Below, piece by piece: positions 9,888 through 22,565 of a DNA stretch of 64,000 nucleotides. Origin of the DNA: Podospora pseudocomata (Eukaryota; Ascomycota; Sordariomycetes; Sordariales; Podosporaceae); assembly GCF_035222375.1 (NCBI RefSeq), contig NC_085889.1, positions 2,418,001 through 2,482,000 on the forward strand, in the 5' to 3' direction. Position numbers and translations under genes: made by a program. Every line of letters starts with the position of its first letter. Position 1 is the stretch's first letter. Below the pieces are notes generated by a model. That model was given only the letters and a program-made list of their open reading frames with translations, did not search any database and was not told the DNA's origin.

Positions 9888-12800
9888 CTACTCATACCTC
9901 CTCGGCCGTCCCACCGCCCGTCTCTTCGGAGTCGGCGTCACCTGCTGCTCTAACTCCCGCTTTCCCGGCGTCTTTTTTTTCTTTTTCGGCGCTTCCGGCA
10001 CCTTGCCAGGCGACGACTTTGGCTTCGTCGGGGTTGACACCTTCCTTGCCTTCCCCTTTTTCTCCTTTGTCACAATAGGACTGGGCACCTTCGTGCTCCT
10101 CGTCTTCCTCTTCTTCTTCTCACTACTCCCCTCAGGCTGCTGTGTGGCAGGAATAACCTCATCACCCCCCTCACTTGAATACTGCAAAGCTGGGACCGTC
10201 TTTTGTTGCGTCCAAGGGATCTCGATTCGGGGGTTTACCCAGGGAGGCCTTTTATCTGGAGATTGGGGGACTTCGACGGTTTCAACTTTACCTGCCACGC
10301 CCACCCGGGGGTTTTTCGGGGGTGTTTCCCTAATGACGGCAGTATCTGGGTCACTTCTGGGGCGTTTTTGACCAGTTTGTGGAGGGGGTGTTGGGATGCG
10401 GGGGATGGTGGTGTTGCCTGGGGGTGAGTTGGGAGGGGGTTTTTCCCTCGGGGTTTGCGAGTCTTGCTGGGTGGCGTTGTAGTTATTGGTTGGGGAGTAG
10501 AGGCTGACCGGTCTGACTACGCGCCCGGAGCGGGTGGTGCGTCGTTGGGGGGTGGGTTCGGGGTCGGTGGCGGTGTCGGGTTTGTTGTCGTTGTTGTTAT
10601 CACCACCACTGTCGTTGTCGTCCTCGTCAGAATCGTTCACTCCATCAAAGGTTTTACCTGGGCCACCTCCGCCACCACCATCGCCATCATCATCGCCATC
10701 ATCACTGTCGTTAGCACCATCATTGCGATTGGGACCGGCACCACCTTCATCCGCCATGGCCTCCTCATAGCCCTGAGCAAAGTATGAAGGGCCCCCAGCC
10801 GGTTCCTGCTGTTTCTTGAGCGTTTTATCAATCTTGGCAATCACCTCCGTATGGCCCTTGATCTTGAGCTCCAGCAGCCGCACCCTGTCCGCCAGCTCGC
10901 TCTGCTTTGTCTTGAGCGGGAGCATTTCCTTGATCAGAGCCTCGGCCTCCTCGTCCAATTCGTCTGCCCGGTCCTCCAGTTGGCCAGCCCGAGACGGATC
11001 AGCCTCCTCCAAAGCCTCGAGCCTCAAAGTGGCCGCCTCTTGCATCATGTCTGCTGCGTCATCAGTCTTTTCGTTGCGAAGTGTCATCTGCTCCTTTGCC
11101 GCCCTCTTGAACTCGGCAGCGCGTCTGCGGAACATCTTGATCTCCTTCTGCAAACGTTCCTTCTGCTGGTCAAGTTGTTCCGGTTTGGGCAGGTTGTCAT
11201 CAGCTTTCTTGAGGAGGTTCATCTTTTCCTCCAGCTTCTTGACCTCCTCTGAAGCTTCGACAAATCGTTGATATTGCTCCGACTCATGGTCATCCGTTTT
11301 AAGCCTGTCTCTCTTGTGTTGGGCTTCAGTGTACTGGTCGACGACCTTCTTCAACCTGCCTCTCAGGAGTCTATGCTGCGTGGCCAGAATATCATTGTTT
11401 ATTCTCCGCGCCTCATCATCCCTCTTGTACTTTGTGGTGGGAGAGGGTGGTAGCGGTGACGGATCCCCTTGTGTTCCTTGTGAGCGTGTGGGTTGCCGTT
11501 CCGGAGGCGGTGGAGGAGGCCGTGGTGGTGGCGGCGTAGGTTCCCGTGGAGCCGCAAACTTGTGGCCAAATCCAACCTTGTACTCGCCCTTTGGATCCAG
11601 CCTCTCCAACAGGGCGTGATACTTTTGCTTGATAGCCCGCTGCTCAGGTGTCTCCTCCACCTCCCGTCCTGTCGCCTGGAGCTCCACCTCCTTCCTCATA
11701 ATCTCCAGATAATCCTTAGCGACCTTCTCTTCCTCGTTTCGTACCTCCGCGCTGTCGTCGTATTGCAATGCGACGGGGTAAAGGTGCCACAACACGCGCT
11801 TCGCCCGGCGCATCCATCTAAGCACCCGCTTCAGGTGTTGTTCCAACGTGAGTGCCAAGAAGGGATCTCTCGGGTTGCCTGCCTCGATGAGCTCGTCCCA
11901 TTCTTGGGCACGGGCATCCTTGCGAGCTTCGTAGCCTTCATACTCGTCAGCGTCAGACTCTGCAGCATTACCCCTTGGTGCCTCAAACACAGGCCGTTGG
12001 ACTCGCCAGTCCGGCTTGAATCCACCCTTTCTCTTGTGTTTCTCGAGCGCTATTCTCCTTTCGCCCGTCAAAGACTCATCCACCGTGACAAGGGAATCAT
12101 CCATATGATTATCACCAACTCGATGTCTGTCCCCGCGTTCGGGAGTGTCCATATTGGCCGCCCGAATCTCATCGCTGTAGTGTTGGTTCCAATATTCACC
12201 CCATAGTTTGGCAGGCTGCTCCATGGCCTGTTTCGCCCACGGAACTGCGAGCCAGTCCGTGATCCCAGGGTTCAGCTCACTGGTGACAGGGGCGTGGAAT
12301 TGGTACCAAACAAGATACTTGGTCCCGTGCACCAACTGAAGCTCCCGCGACGCCACCTTTGTTCCTTTGACCTCCTCCATGTCTTGGCCCTCTGGCGTGT
12401 ACGGGATCAGGTCAATGCGGTTCGTGAGCGCGTACCAACCGTGCATCAGGGTATCTGGTATGCTGATATGACCAGTTTCCTCGTTCGCCCGGAACTTGGC
12501 TTTCTCGTTTTGCACTTTCAAACGCGCTATGGGGAACACGACGTCAATCAAGATGTCGACATCTACAAACGATTTTGTCTGCGACCTTCTTGGGGTCCAG
12601 TAGCGTTCATCCGCCCAGCTCGCCCGGTCCTGTATTTGGATTCTTTTGGAGCGCACTTGGAATAGCTCGAGGATATCATAAAGGTCCTCGGAGTAGTGCG
12701 GTTTGTTTGCGCCGGGAGTTCTCACGTTTTCGATGGTGTATTCTCCCGCATCGACATTGTAGTCTATCCACGATTCCTCCCATTCCTCCTCCCTCTCGCG

Positions 12801-14561
12801 CGCATCCCACACCGTGACCAAGCGTCGGAGTACGGCCCCCAGAAGATAAATGTCTTCCCAAAGCTCGGGCCTGAGTCCCGTGTGGTCATCGACGTCCTTG
12901 TTCCCTAGCCTTGCCATGATCTGGCTGCGCTCTCCACGATTGTACTTGTACACCTTTTCGCTGCTGTGTAATTCGCTGGCCTGCGACCAACTACCAAGCA
13001 CAACACGAGGGAACGCGCGCCGAAGAGACTCGTTGACATAGTTGTCATTCTCCGCTGGGTCCTCATCCCGCTTATTCACGTCAAATTCACTCTGACCCCT
13101 CTCCCATGCTTCCTCAAAGTGCAGATAGACATGCTCGGGGAGGATGTTGCGGTGGACAAACGGCTTCCAATTCTCCTTCTTCCTCCTTTCCCCTGCCTTC
13201 AGCTCCGATCGTGTGATGCCCGTTTGCATATAGATTACAGCGGACGTGAGCTGCTCCATGACGTGCCAGATGAAATACTCATCAATCCAAAGCTGCGCCG
13301 TCTTTGGACCCTGCGTGGCATATGCCAGAATACTCCGGAGATTGTACCCGTTGAAGTGCTTGAAATACAGCGAATACTCGTCAACATATAGCGGCCTCCT
13401 GAAGGCATAATCATACTCTACGCCCTCTCGGCCGTTGCTGATGCCAAAACCGAACAAGTTTGGATACACCCCCTCCTCTGGCAGCCGTCGCTTTACCAGT
13501 GGATCGTCAAGCCGGGCAAATTTGATCTCGGGCGGAATGGTCCCGGCATAATCCCGTTTGGCCTCGTCAGGATTGGAATGCCACCACCGTCTGTAGTTTT
13601 CGTTCCAACGCCAATCAATCATCAAGGGGTGCGCATGAATGTTCTTGTTGACAATGAGCTCCCCAGTCTGCCTTGAGCACACCAACAGAGCGCGGCCAGT
13701 CGGCGCCTGTGGCTTCAGGGTGTGCATATAGACAAAACCGGCCTTTTGTTGGTCAAGCCAGAGGGTAGAATCCAGATATTTCTCATCTACGCCCGTTTTC
13801 GGCAAGCGAAAGGTTCTGGGGGGGAGCATGATTGCCAGCTGACACCAGTCATCATCCGGCTCTGCAAGAGCCTGAAGAGCCGTGTCGGATTGCTGGACAT
13901 GCGTCGTGTCGACTTGCTGAACCTGTGTCTGCTGGACCGGAAACCTCTTGGGCGTGGAAGCGTCCGCAGGCCCCAATGTATCGTCCCCAATGAGGTCAGA
14001 AATCAAGTCTGTTGTACCCTCAAACAAGCCAGCTGTTGTCCCGTCAAACAAGCTATCCGGATCACCATTCATGTTGACATCTTCATCAGGATCCACGTTC
14101 GCTGAATTCCCCCCTTGAACTGGATTAGAGCCCGTGGTCACGCCTGCCTGTGCGAGTGCCATCTCGCTGCTGGCGTCGATGGCGGCCTCAATGTCATTGA
14201 TATCCATCTCGTCAGTGATGATGATGTCCCCTGAGCCATCATGCTGAGGAGGACCAGAGTACGTACTGCTGGGGTCGTTGACAGGGCCTATGCTGGTATT
14301 TCCGCTCGTAGTAGGAATAGGCGGGATAGGCGGAATGGGTGTCTTGCCCGTACTGGTAGTAAGCTGGGCAAACCCCGGTCTGGGAGTTGGGGAAGGATGT
14401 GATGGAGGTTCTGGGACTTCGTCTTGACTCTGTAACGACTTGGCCATTGGATATGATTTGGTGACCGAGTCCGAGTTCCAATAATGGTAGCTCTCATCCG
14501 AGGTGTCGTCGTACACATCGGCATCACCAGGCGCCCACCCCTGCCAGGAATACGAAGACAT
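9888..14561 (-). CDS. 1557-aa protein: probable pseudokinase domain, coiled coil, AT-hook-like C-terminus
   Basis: One uninterrupted frame from ATG 14561. Residues 1-230 are acidic and disordered. Residues about 240-600 have the order of a fungal protein-kinase fold: a beta3-like RQTGELIVNKNI (about 297-308), a helix with IDEYFIWHVMEQL (about 426), then KPFVHRNILPEHVYL (about 466) where active kinases have HRDxKPEN, then VVLGSWSQAS (about 520) in place of DFG, and WEDIYLLGAVLRRL (about 568) matching the DxxxLG helix. The catalytic Asp (HRD to HRN), the Lys after it and DFG are lost, so I infer a pseudokinase. Residues about 1040-1255 form a long charged coiled coil, followed by Asp/Gly/Asn-rich acidic repeats, TRSGRVVRP, a Lys-rich stretch and terminal VGRPRRYE, an AT-hook-like motif. 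A nuclear scaffold or chromatin role is inference. No intron is needed. Confidence 0.75.
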   Translation of the reverse strand: MSSYSWQGWAPGDADVYDDTSDESYHYWNSDSVTKSYPMAKSLQSQDEVPEPPSHPSPTPRPGFAQLTTSTGKTPIPPIPPIPTTSGNTSIGPVNDPSSTYSGPPQHDGSGDIIITDEMDINDIEAAIDASSEMALAQAGVTTGSNPVQGGNSANVDPDEDVNMNGDPDSLFDGTTAGLFEGTTDLISDLIGDDTLGPADASTPKRFPVQQTQVQQVDTTHVQQSDTALQALAEPDDDWCQLAIMLPPRTFRLPKTGVDEKYLDSTLWLDQQKAGFVYMHTLKPQAPTGRALLVCSRQTGELIVNKNIHAHPLMIDWRWNENYRRWWHSNPDEAKRDYAGTIPPEIKFARLDDPLVKRRLPEEGVYPNLFGFGISNGREGVEYDYAFRRPLYVDEYSLYFKHFNGYNLRSILAYATQGPKTAQLWIDEYFIWHVMEQLTSAVIYMQTGITRSELKAGERRKKENWKPFVHRNILPEHVYLHFEEAWERGQSEFDVNKRDEDPAENDNYVNESLRRAFPRVVLGSWSQASELHSSEKVYKYNRGERSQIMARLGNKDVDDHTGLRPELWEDIYLLGAVLRRLVTVWDAREREEEWEESWIDYNVDAGEYTIENVRTPGANKPHYSEDLYDILELFQVRSKRIQIQDRASWADERYWTPRRSQTKSFVDVDILIDVVFPIARLKVQNEKAKFRANEETGHISIPDTLMHGWYALTNRIDLIPYTPEGQDMEEVKGTKVASRELQLVHGTKYLVWYQFHAPVTSELNPGITDWLAVPWAKQAMEQPAKLWGEYWNQHYSDEIRAANMDTPERGDRHRVGDNHMDDSLVTVDESLTGERRIALEKHKRKGGFKPDWRVQRPVFEAPRGNAAESDADEYEGYEARKDARAQEWDELIEAGNPRDPFLALTLEQHLKRVLRWMRRAKRVLWHLYPVALQYDDSAEVRNEEEKVAKDYLEIMRKEVELQATGREVEETPEQRAIKQKYHALLERLDPKGEYKVGFGHKFAAPREPTPPPPRPPPPPPERQPTRSQGTQGDPSPLPPSPTTKYKRDDEARRINNDILATQHRLLRGRLKKVVDQYTEAQHKRDRLKTDDHESEQYQRFVEASEEVKKLEEKMNLLKKADDNLPKPEQLDQQKERLQKEIKMFRRRAAEFKRAAKEQMTLRNEKTDDAADMMQEAATLRLEALEEADPSRAGQLEDRADELDEEAEALIKEMLPLKTKQSELADRVRLLELKIKGHTEVIAKIDKTLKKQQEPAGGPSYFAQGYEEAMADEGGAGPNRNDGANDSDDGDDDGDGGGGGGPGKTFDGVNDSDEDDNDSGGDNNNDNKPDTATDPEPTPQRRTTRSGRVVRPVSLYSPTNNYNATQQDSQTPREKPPPNSPPGNTTIPRIPTPPPQTGQKRPRSDPDTAVIRETPPKNPRVGVAGKVETVEVPQSPDKRPPWVNPRIEIPWTQQKTVPALQYSSEGGDEVIPATQQPEGSSEKKKRKTRSTKVPSPIVTKEKKGKARKVSTPTKPKSSPGKVPEAPKKKKKTPGKRELEQQVTPTPKRRAVGRPRRYE

Positions 14562-15202
14562 GGCGCTTGTGCTGTTCTTGGTGACGTTGTGAGTTCAAAC
14601 GTCGCCGGTCATCAGACAGCAAGCACTTGGACGGCCGGCGGGTCGGGTACGTACGCGACATGGTGCTATTTTATTGTTGACTTTGGGCAGTTAACGCCGG
14701 GTGTTTCTTTGTCGTGGCCTCCATTTGGTCGAGCTGGTTCCGGCAACACCAACGGATTCTGCAGTATGGAACACAAAGGATGCGGTGTCGTCGAGTACAA
14801 AGCCATGGATGCGTTTTGCATAGAAGTCGATTATTCTGAGACGCTCGTCTGGCATTGGTTAATTAGTGGATGATGGAATGTGGGCAGATGCCAGCACGTG
14901 GTCGGGTGGTCAGGCAGCTGGACAGGGTTAGGGTCTAAGTCCGACATGCCGACAATAACGCTGGGAATGCCCCCTTTTTCGATCAAAATATTTAATCAGA
15001 TGAAACTGCTGTCACTTGGTGTAACCGGATAGTCATCAGTCCCAATAAGCCAACTCAGAGCGAGTCAATATGTTCAGTCCACGTGCGGTGTTCCCCACCT
15101 CCCCCTCCGCACGACCTCTTGATGATTTCACATTGCCAAATACACCAAAGTTGTCATCACTTGCTGGATGTTGCAAATTGTCAGTCTTCTTTTTCTTTTA
15201 CA
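14562..15202. promoter_or_regulatory. Divergent promoter between the pseudokinase and the hydrolase gene
   Basis: 640 bp between two starts facing away from each other (14561 minus, 15203 plus). Pyrimidine stretches precede the hydrolase ATG (TCTTCTTTTTCTTTTACA). ORFs inside have no motifs. Confidence 0.45.
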
Positions 15203-16735
15203 ATGGGTGATTGTATTCCGGATACCCACGACGTGTCGGCGGCTGGTGACCGCGACATCGAAACCTACCACATCTCTTCCGCGCTGCACGCCCGCGCCGC
15301 CCATCATGAGTCTTTCCAGCAGCTGTGGGAGACAAAATGGAAAGGACCTGTATGTCAACAAGGGCCAATCCGGCCGTTCACAGCTAATCATCAATAGTGC
15401 GCCATGGGTGTCTACCCCTTCATGTTTGGCAGCATCACCGACTTTCAGCCGGTGGTTGACGCCATCATCGCTGTAAGCACCAACCCTTGGATGCAGTTCT
15501 TGACCTTGTCTAACACCGCCGACAGAAAGGCCTAAAAGAGCCCTACAACTGGGATGAATACGCTTCCATGTTCTTCCCCCAAGCGTTCAAGCTCGCCTTT
15601 ACCGCCCGCCAAGCCGAACAAAACGGGGAAAAGGAAAAGGCTTGCGAGTTGTACCTGTCCGTTACCCCATCTCCCATTCCGTCCCAACTGTCTAACACAA
15701 CCCCAAAGCCGAAGCTCAGCCCTTTACCGCATCGCGCGTTTCCCTGCCCCGCGCTCCCCCAAACAACACGAAGCCTGGAATCTAGGCAAACACGTCTTCT
15801 ACAAAGGCTCCTCGTATGTTCCCCCATTCCCCCGTTCACCCACCCCGCCATCCTTACTAACCCCCCACAGCCTCCTCCCCATCCCCATCCTCCCCATCTC
15901 CATCCCCCACCCCAACCACCTTCCCTCCGAACCCCCCCTCATCCCCGCCTCCCTCCTCCTTCCCCCGTCTTCACACCCCCTCCCCCTCCTCATAATCCTA
16001 ACCGGTCTCGACGGTTACCGCACCGAACTCTCAGTCTGGCAAACCCCCCTGTCCCGCTTCTCCATCGCAACCCTCGTCCTCGAAATCCCCGGAACAGGCG
16101 ACTCCCCCTCTCTCCCCTCCGACCCCCTCTCCCCCGACCGCCTCATGTCCTCCCTCTTTTCCTATATCTCCACCGCCCTTCCCACCGTCAACTCTTCCAA
16201 TGTCATCATCTGGGGCTTCTCCACAGGAGGGTACTACTCCCTCCGCGCAGCCCACACCCATCCGTCCCACCTCCTCGGCTCCGTCTCCCTCGGCGGCGGC
16301 TGCCACCACATGTTTGACGAGACCTGGCTCCGCAACGTCAACCATTTGGAATACCCCTTCGACCTAGCCCATACCCTCGCCCATAAATTCGGTTACGGAG
16401 ACGATCTAGACCAATTCATCAAAGAAGGCAAGAGCAAATTCAGTCTCCTCGACAGCAGGATCCTGGACCAGGAAAGTTGCAAGACGTTGGTGGTCAATGG
16501 TGACTTGGACGAGATTTTCCCGGTGGAGGATTTGTATCTTGCCGTCAAGGACAAGAACGGGGATGTGAGAAAGAACACCGAATTCAAGGTTGTCGAGGGG
16601 AGGAAGCACATGGGGGAGCCGGAGAGCTTTGGTGTTATTCTCGAGTGGATTCATGGGCTGTGGGGGTTGGAGGCGGGAGTGGACGAGTTCAAGAAGGGCG
16701 TTTTAGAGCGTTTGCCTTTCAAGCCGAAATATTGA
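15203..16735 (+). CDS. Ayg1-like alpha/beta hydrolase
   Basis: Five exons: 15203-15349, 15398-15472, 15526-15656, 15709-15813, 15871-16735, with introns of 48-57 bp, all GT...AG and most with CTAAC/CTAAT branch sites. The protein has the arrangement of fungal Ayg1-like hydrolases: a helical N-terminal part with PYNWDEYASMF and LYRIARFPAP, then the alpha/beta-hydrolase core ILTGLDGYRTEL (oxyanion region), GFSTGGYYSLRAA with the nucleophile Ser in G-x-S-x-G, a catalytic-acid candidate in NGDLDEIFP, and a late His in GRKHMGE. Ayg1 in Aspergillus shortens a heptaketide in DHN-melanin formation; relatives also hydrolyse other C-C or ester bonds. No polyketide synthase is in the window, so the substrate here is unknown. 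No signal peptide; probably cytosolic. Confidence 0.85.
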
Positions 16736-17318
16736 AGGTGGTGGTGAGACTTGATCAAGTTGTTGCATCGAATACCATGGCAAAGAAGCTGTGGCTGTGG
16801 AGAAGCTTGCAAAGGTTTTGGCCCGATCTTCAAGAAAATGCTAATTCACATGGTGATAATGTTCCTATATTGTCCAAAGCCAGGAAAAAAAAGGAGAGAA
16901 CCTATACGGAGTCCTTTATTTATCTCACCAACCCCCCCACCACCCTCCCTTGACCCCACCCTCCCTTGATATAGAATCTAATTATATTGCGAAGGATGCT
17001 TACTAAGGGTTGAAAGATATTCAATAGGCTTTAAAAGATAGTTAAGAGGCATTCGAAGATAGTTAAAAGGCGGTAAAAGGTAGTTAAAGGGGTTAGAAGA
17101 TAGTTAAGAGCCGTTAAAAAATAATGAACAGGCCTTCAAAGATAGGTAAAGGGGCTTAAAAGTCAACTTGAAGGCCTTAAAGAATGATCTAAAGGCGTTT
17201 AAAGATAACTTAAAAGCTTATTACTTTTCTTTCAGGACCTAAAAACACCCGCTTACATCGCTGTACGTGCTCTCACCCGCAAGTCGCATCTCCCACTGAT
17301 TAATCAACCAAGCTTGGA
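16736..17318. other. Intergenic region with the second 21-bp repeat block
   Basis: Lies between the 3' ends of the plus-strand hydrolase and the minus-strand coiled-coil gene. Starts with a C-rich stretch (about 16927-16969, CCACCCTCCCTTGA twice), then the AT-rich repeat block; no gene seen. Confidence 0.5.
17017..17221 (-). repeat. Degenerate 21-bp AT-rich tandem repeat, locus 2 (longest)
   Basis: About nine consecutive units with a 21-bp period, written on the plus strand as AAGATAGTTAAAAGGCCTTA-like; this is the reverse complement of the unit at loci 1, 3 and 4. Units differ from each other at several positions, so the array is old or never homogenised. Confidence 0.8.
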
Positions 17319-17858
17319 CTAATGGCTCTTGCGCCTCAACATCGAAAGCTTTTCAAAACCGTTTTGAACCACTGCCAGCTCCTGCTCCAGCCGTACCTTG
17401 CGAGATTCAAGTTTGGCAATCTCAACGTCACACCGCGTTCTTTCCCTGTCCATAAAGGCCACAGTTTCTGGAACAATAATGTCCGTACGATCGTTCGAAG
17501 CCTTTAGCGTATCCGTTTCGGCTTTCGTCGACTTCAGGTGTTCAAGGGTGAAGTTGCATGTCTTGAGCGCCTTACGCTTGAGGTGCCGCTCCATGTATTT
17601 GAGGATGAAGGCATCGCGCGAAGGGTCATATGGCTCGTCGTTTTCGACTTGCTTGTCGTCTGGGCCGGCTTCTTTTGCTATGCCTTTTCCCTTGACATCT
17701 GGTTAAACATTGCTTAGCCGTTCGAACCATGCGAAGGGCGCTGTTGGAGATGTAAGCAAACCTTTCACTGGTGTCGAGTTGTCGGAGGCGTCTTTCTTGT
17801 CTTGGAGGTCAACCTCCTCCTTGGTCAAGGCTTCATCACGAATCGTTTGCTGAGCCAT
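17319..17858 (-). CDS. Small coiled-coil protein of unknown function
   Basis: Two exons on the minus strand, 17858-17762 and 17698-17319, joined across a 63-bp intron with a GCTAAG branch-like site; the product is 158 aa. The N-terminal third is charged and probably disordered (EALTKEEVDLQDKKD). The rest is helical with heptad-like spacing, including KYMERHLKRKALK and VEIAKLESRKVRLEQELAVV. I do not recognise a family. Similar short, charged, helical products are encoded at 57061-57800 and 61311-61610 in this window, but I see no clear pairwise identity. Confidence 0.6.
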
Positions 17859-18366
17859 TACCGTAGTGTTTCTTGGTAGCTGTTGCAACAAAGTATGTAG
17901 TTGAAATTGAAACTGGGTGGCTAAGTCTGTGGTGGAACTGTGAAGATGGTGTTGGAGTTGAGGAAGAAAGGGAAGAGGAAGAGTTGACAGATGGGATTGG
18001 GAGATAAGCTGCTGAGGTGCTGTGTCCGGGTCCGAGCAGGCGGCGTCTCGCCACACAGTTCCATGGGAAAGCACAGGGGTTAGCACAGCTGTGCAAACCG
18101 TGGATCGAAATGATGGAGGGTACGATCCAAAATGACGGCCGTGGAAGATCATGGAGACGGCATCTAGGAAAGAACCCCTCGGCACAAGAAACCTCCGCGG
18201 ACTCGCCCAGAGAAGTCACACACCTCAGCGTTCAGCGGACGAGTCCCTTCAACTTCATGAGGAGGAGCGAGACCGCTGTTCTTTGTTACTATGCACGTTA
18301 TGCAGCTTCCTCCACCTCTTCACAACAGCCATATATTGCCAACTCACAGTAAACCCAACCGCTCAA
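17859..18366. other. Intergenic between two tandem minus-strand genes
   Basis: Contains the upstream region of the coiled-coil gene and the 3' region of the methyltransferase. Open frames on both strands (e.g. 17703-18185 minus) are extensions of the first exon without their own support. Confidence 0.4.
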
Positions 18367-19161
18367 CTAGCCCTCCACCCCCAACCTCTTCGGCCCCCTC
18401 GCAACAAAAATCATCATACTCCCCACCACCTCCACCTCCACCTCCTCAAAAGCCGCCTTAAGCCCCTCCTCCAACTGTGCCCTCGTATCACCCTCATTCC
18501 CAAAAACCTTATAAACCCGATTATACAACCACAATGTATACCTCACCCTCACCCCCGCCAGTCCCCGGGCTTGATACTCCCTCCCGGGCAAAATAGTACA
18601 CCCAACCAGCACCCCATCCCCCCTCAACAACCTCGCCGCCATCCCAAAAACCCCTTTTTTACCCTCCGGTGCCGTGGTCCGCAGACAATGAAAAAGGTTA
18701 AACATCGTCACAACGTCATACCTCCCCTCTCCCAAACTCTTGGGTATGTCCCCATCCAGCACATCATGAAGTACCGTCTCGACCGTAGCCAGCTCCCCCA
18801 ACCGGCCAACCACACCCTCAATCCTCCTCCTTGCCTTCTTCAGCGTAGAAAGATTATTATCCATCAACGTGATCCTCATTGACTGCCTATTCCCCAGACA
18901 GGATTTCAGCGCCTCCGCAACAAAAAACCCCGTCCCGGCACCAACGTCGAGATGCTCCCAGCATCTGGCTTCTGTGTGTTCTGGCGGCGAGAAGTATTTC
19001 TGGAATAGTGGGAGTTGGACAGACTTTGTAGGGCAGCGCCATATTCGCGTCATGTTGTGGCCTAAGACGTGGATGTCGTAGTAGGAGAGGGTGAAGGCGT
19101 TGTAGTAGGTTGAGGTGGGGGGCTTGCGGCCGTTGGGTGGGGGGTTCTCGTGGGGAGGCAT
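18367..19161 (-). CDS. Class I SAM-dependent methyltransferase
   Basis: Single-exon 264-aa protein from ATG 19161. Motif I is HLDVGAGTGFFVAEAL (about residue 71; the D/E-x-G-x-G-x-G signature that binds S-adenosylmethionine), an acidic residue ends the next strand in ITLMDNN (about 98), motif II-like RYDVVTMFNLFHCLR (about 145) and motif III-like LLRGDGVLVGCTIL (about 180) follow. This is the layout of small-molecule O/N/C-methyltransferases common in fungal secondary metabolism. It lies directly downstream of the flavin monooxygenase on the same strand, and a transporter is divergent from that monooxygenase, so a shared pathway is plausible but inferred. Substrate unknown. Confidence 0.85.
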   Translation of the reverse strand: MPPHENPPPNGRKPPTSTYYNAFTLSYYDIHVLGHNMTRIWRCPTKSVQLPLFQKYFSPPEHTEARCWEHLDVGAGTGFFVAEALKSCLGNRQSMRITLMDNNLSTLKKARRRIEGVVGRLGELATVETVLHDVLDGDIPKSLGEGRYDVVTMFNLFHCLRTTAPEGKKGVFGMAARLLRGDGVLVGCTILPGREYQARGLAGVRVRYTLWLYNRVYKVFGNEGDTRAQLEEGLKAAFEEVEVEVVGSMMIFVARGPKRLGVEG

Positions 19162-19831
19162 GGGGAATCGTGGGATCGGTTAGAGGGCTTGGTGGCGTCG
19201 TCGAAGGGTGTCAAAGTGGTGATGGAGGGGGTTTGGACGCCGGTCGATGGGCGCGCTCGTGTCTTTTGAGGGTGTTGGTCTTTACTGACGATGCCTTGCC
19301 AGTTTTCCTTGTTGCTTTTTCGCCAAAAGAATATGCCCCAAAAATTCTTAAAGATGCGACAAAACCCGGTGAATATAGCGGTATCTCAGCGAGGAGAGAG
19401 AGGAGCAACTGTGGACAGGTATGTAAAGTAAAGTTCAATTGCTCCGAGAGGCAGTGAATGAAGGAAGGCGTGAGACGGAAATAGAAGCATGGAAGCCGCG
19501 TTGCGCCTCGTGGTCTTCACTATCTCCGTGGTCAGCGGTCATGGTGAATATCTCGGTTCCACTTTGGCGTTTCGATATGGTATAGTTGTCAGTTGCGGGA
19601 AATCTTGGTAGTTGTGGGCAGGTATGTATATAAATAAGGCCGAAGGCCGGTGCTTCGAATTTCATCCGATATCTCCTCAACAATTGGATCAACTCGGGCC
19701 ACGTCGTTCAACGGAAAAAGAAGCGCCTGGCGTGACATGGCAAACTTGCGGCTCGGAGTTTGTCAAAATGTGCAAGCGCTGCAATTCATCGTTGTCATTA
19801 CTGGGTATAGACGCCTCAGAATACTTACCAT
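19162..19831. promoter_or_regulatory. Upstream region of the methyltransferase
   Basis: 670 bp separating tandem minus-strand genes; the methyltransferase promoter should be here. No motif stands out and the short ORFs lack support. Confidence 0.35.
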
Positions 19832-21410
<1,579 letters not shown>

Positions 21411-22565
21411 GGTTGGTTTGACTGGAAAAGCGAAGATATCGCGTAAAATGTGTCGGTGGTGATGTTTTGGAGCCGCGTGGCATTATGTATGTCTGCCACC
21501 TAGCCGTCCGGCCGTGTGGGTCGGGGTGTGATCCGGGCCAAGCCGGGGGTGGTTCGGGAACGGCCCACCCTGGCGTATTGTGTTATATCACGCCATCGCT
21601 GCGATGGGGAGGTGAAGGACGCTTTTCCACACTGACGGGGGACAAAGCTGACCGGAAAAAATCCGAACTAATTTTTGGCTAGGGCAGAAGTATTTTGAAA
21701 GAAAAACGACAAAGACGAAGTCGGCACCGGTGGTGGTGATTTGGTAGTGCCTGTGGCTGGCAAACAGAAAAAATAAAAATGTTGGTGTGCTAACAAACAA
21801 CTATCGGTGACGTTTGGTATTCGGTGAGCCAGGCTGCAGCGTTCCTGCCAAGACCTTCCCGATTCGCCCAGGCGTGGTCTGAGCCCTGTCAAATCGTCCC
21901 CCGTTTCACAACTGCCTTCCATCTCCCCGACACCAGTTTCTTTTTCGTTAGACTAATGGCACATTGCGAACCAGTCATTGTTGCAAGCTTCAAATTTTAA
22001 CATTACGCAGCTATCCAGTTTCTTGGTATCGCCAGGACTCGATACCTGTTCCTGGATGCAGTAGTCGATTCTACCACAAACTTGACTTGGACGAGTTCAA
22101 TGCCACAGAGGCAGTATGCTTTCTCAACAAGGCCGTAAATGAACAGCAACTCTGGCATTCCTTGAGAACTCTCCTCCTATTAGGCCTCAACATGATCCAC
22201 CCTACACCACACCACATCTCATCCCATCCCACAATGAATGCCGACTGGGCACCAGCACTACTTATCAGCCCTCTCCGAGCCCGATCTCCGGGACGCCTTG
22301 CAGCGACTGGTCCCCGAGAATGCGGGTGGCCCGCCTGTACCACCCAACTAGCGGATCCGCACGCGGGAATTGCATCTCGATGCCATCCACGGCCTGGATC
22401 ACGTCAACGCTGGCAACAAGGGTTCCGACCGTTGGCTCCCGCGCCCCGAGCTGATCTTTGACCGGCAGTCGCTGTCGATAAAAGCAATGCCGCGTCTCCC
22501 TGTTTGTGTCACCGATTCCTCGGTGTCATCTAGCTCTTCAACCACACCGCCAAGCCTCGGACAAC
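21411..22565. promoter_or_regulatory. Divergent upstream region of the FMO and MFS genes
   Basis: 1.15 kb between starts pointing away from each other. It could carry a shared control region. An ORF at 21964-22461 lacks any motif; the rest shows nothing I can name. Confidence 0.4.

Noticed and set aside
10203-14105. Several plus-strand ORFs opposite the 1557-aa gene (e.g. 11493-12206)
   Set aside because: They are antisense shadows of a long open, motif-bearing minus-strand frame; none has a domain or splice logic.
15568-16317. 249-codon ORF in another frame of the hydrolase gene
   Set aside because: Proline/arginine-rich translation typical of an out-of-frame reading of C-rich coding DNA; the real frame has the G-x-S-x-G nucleophile.
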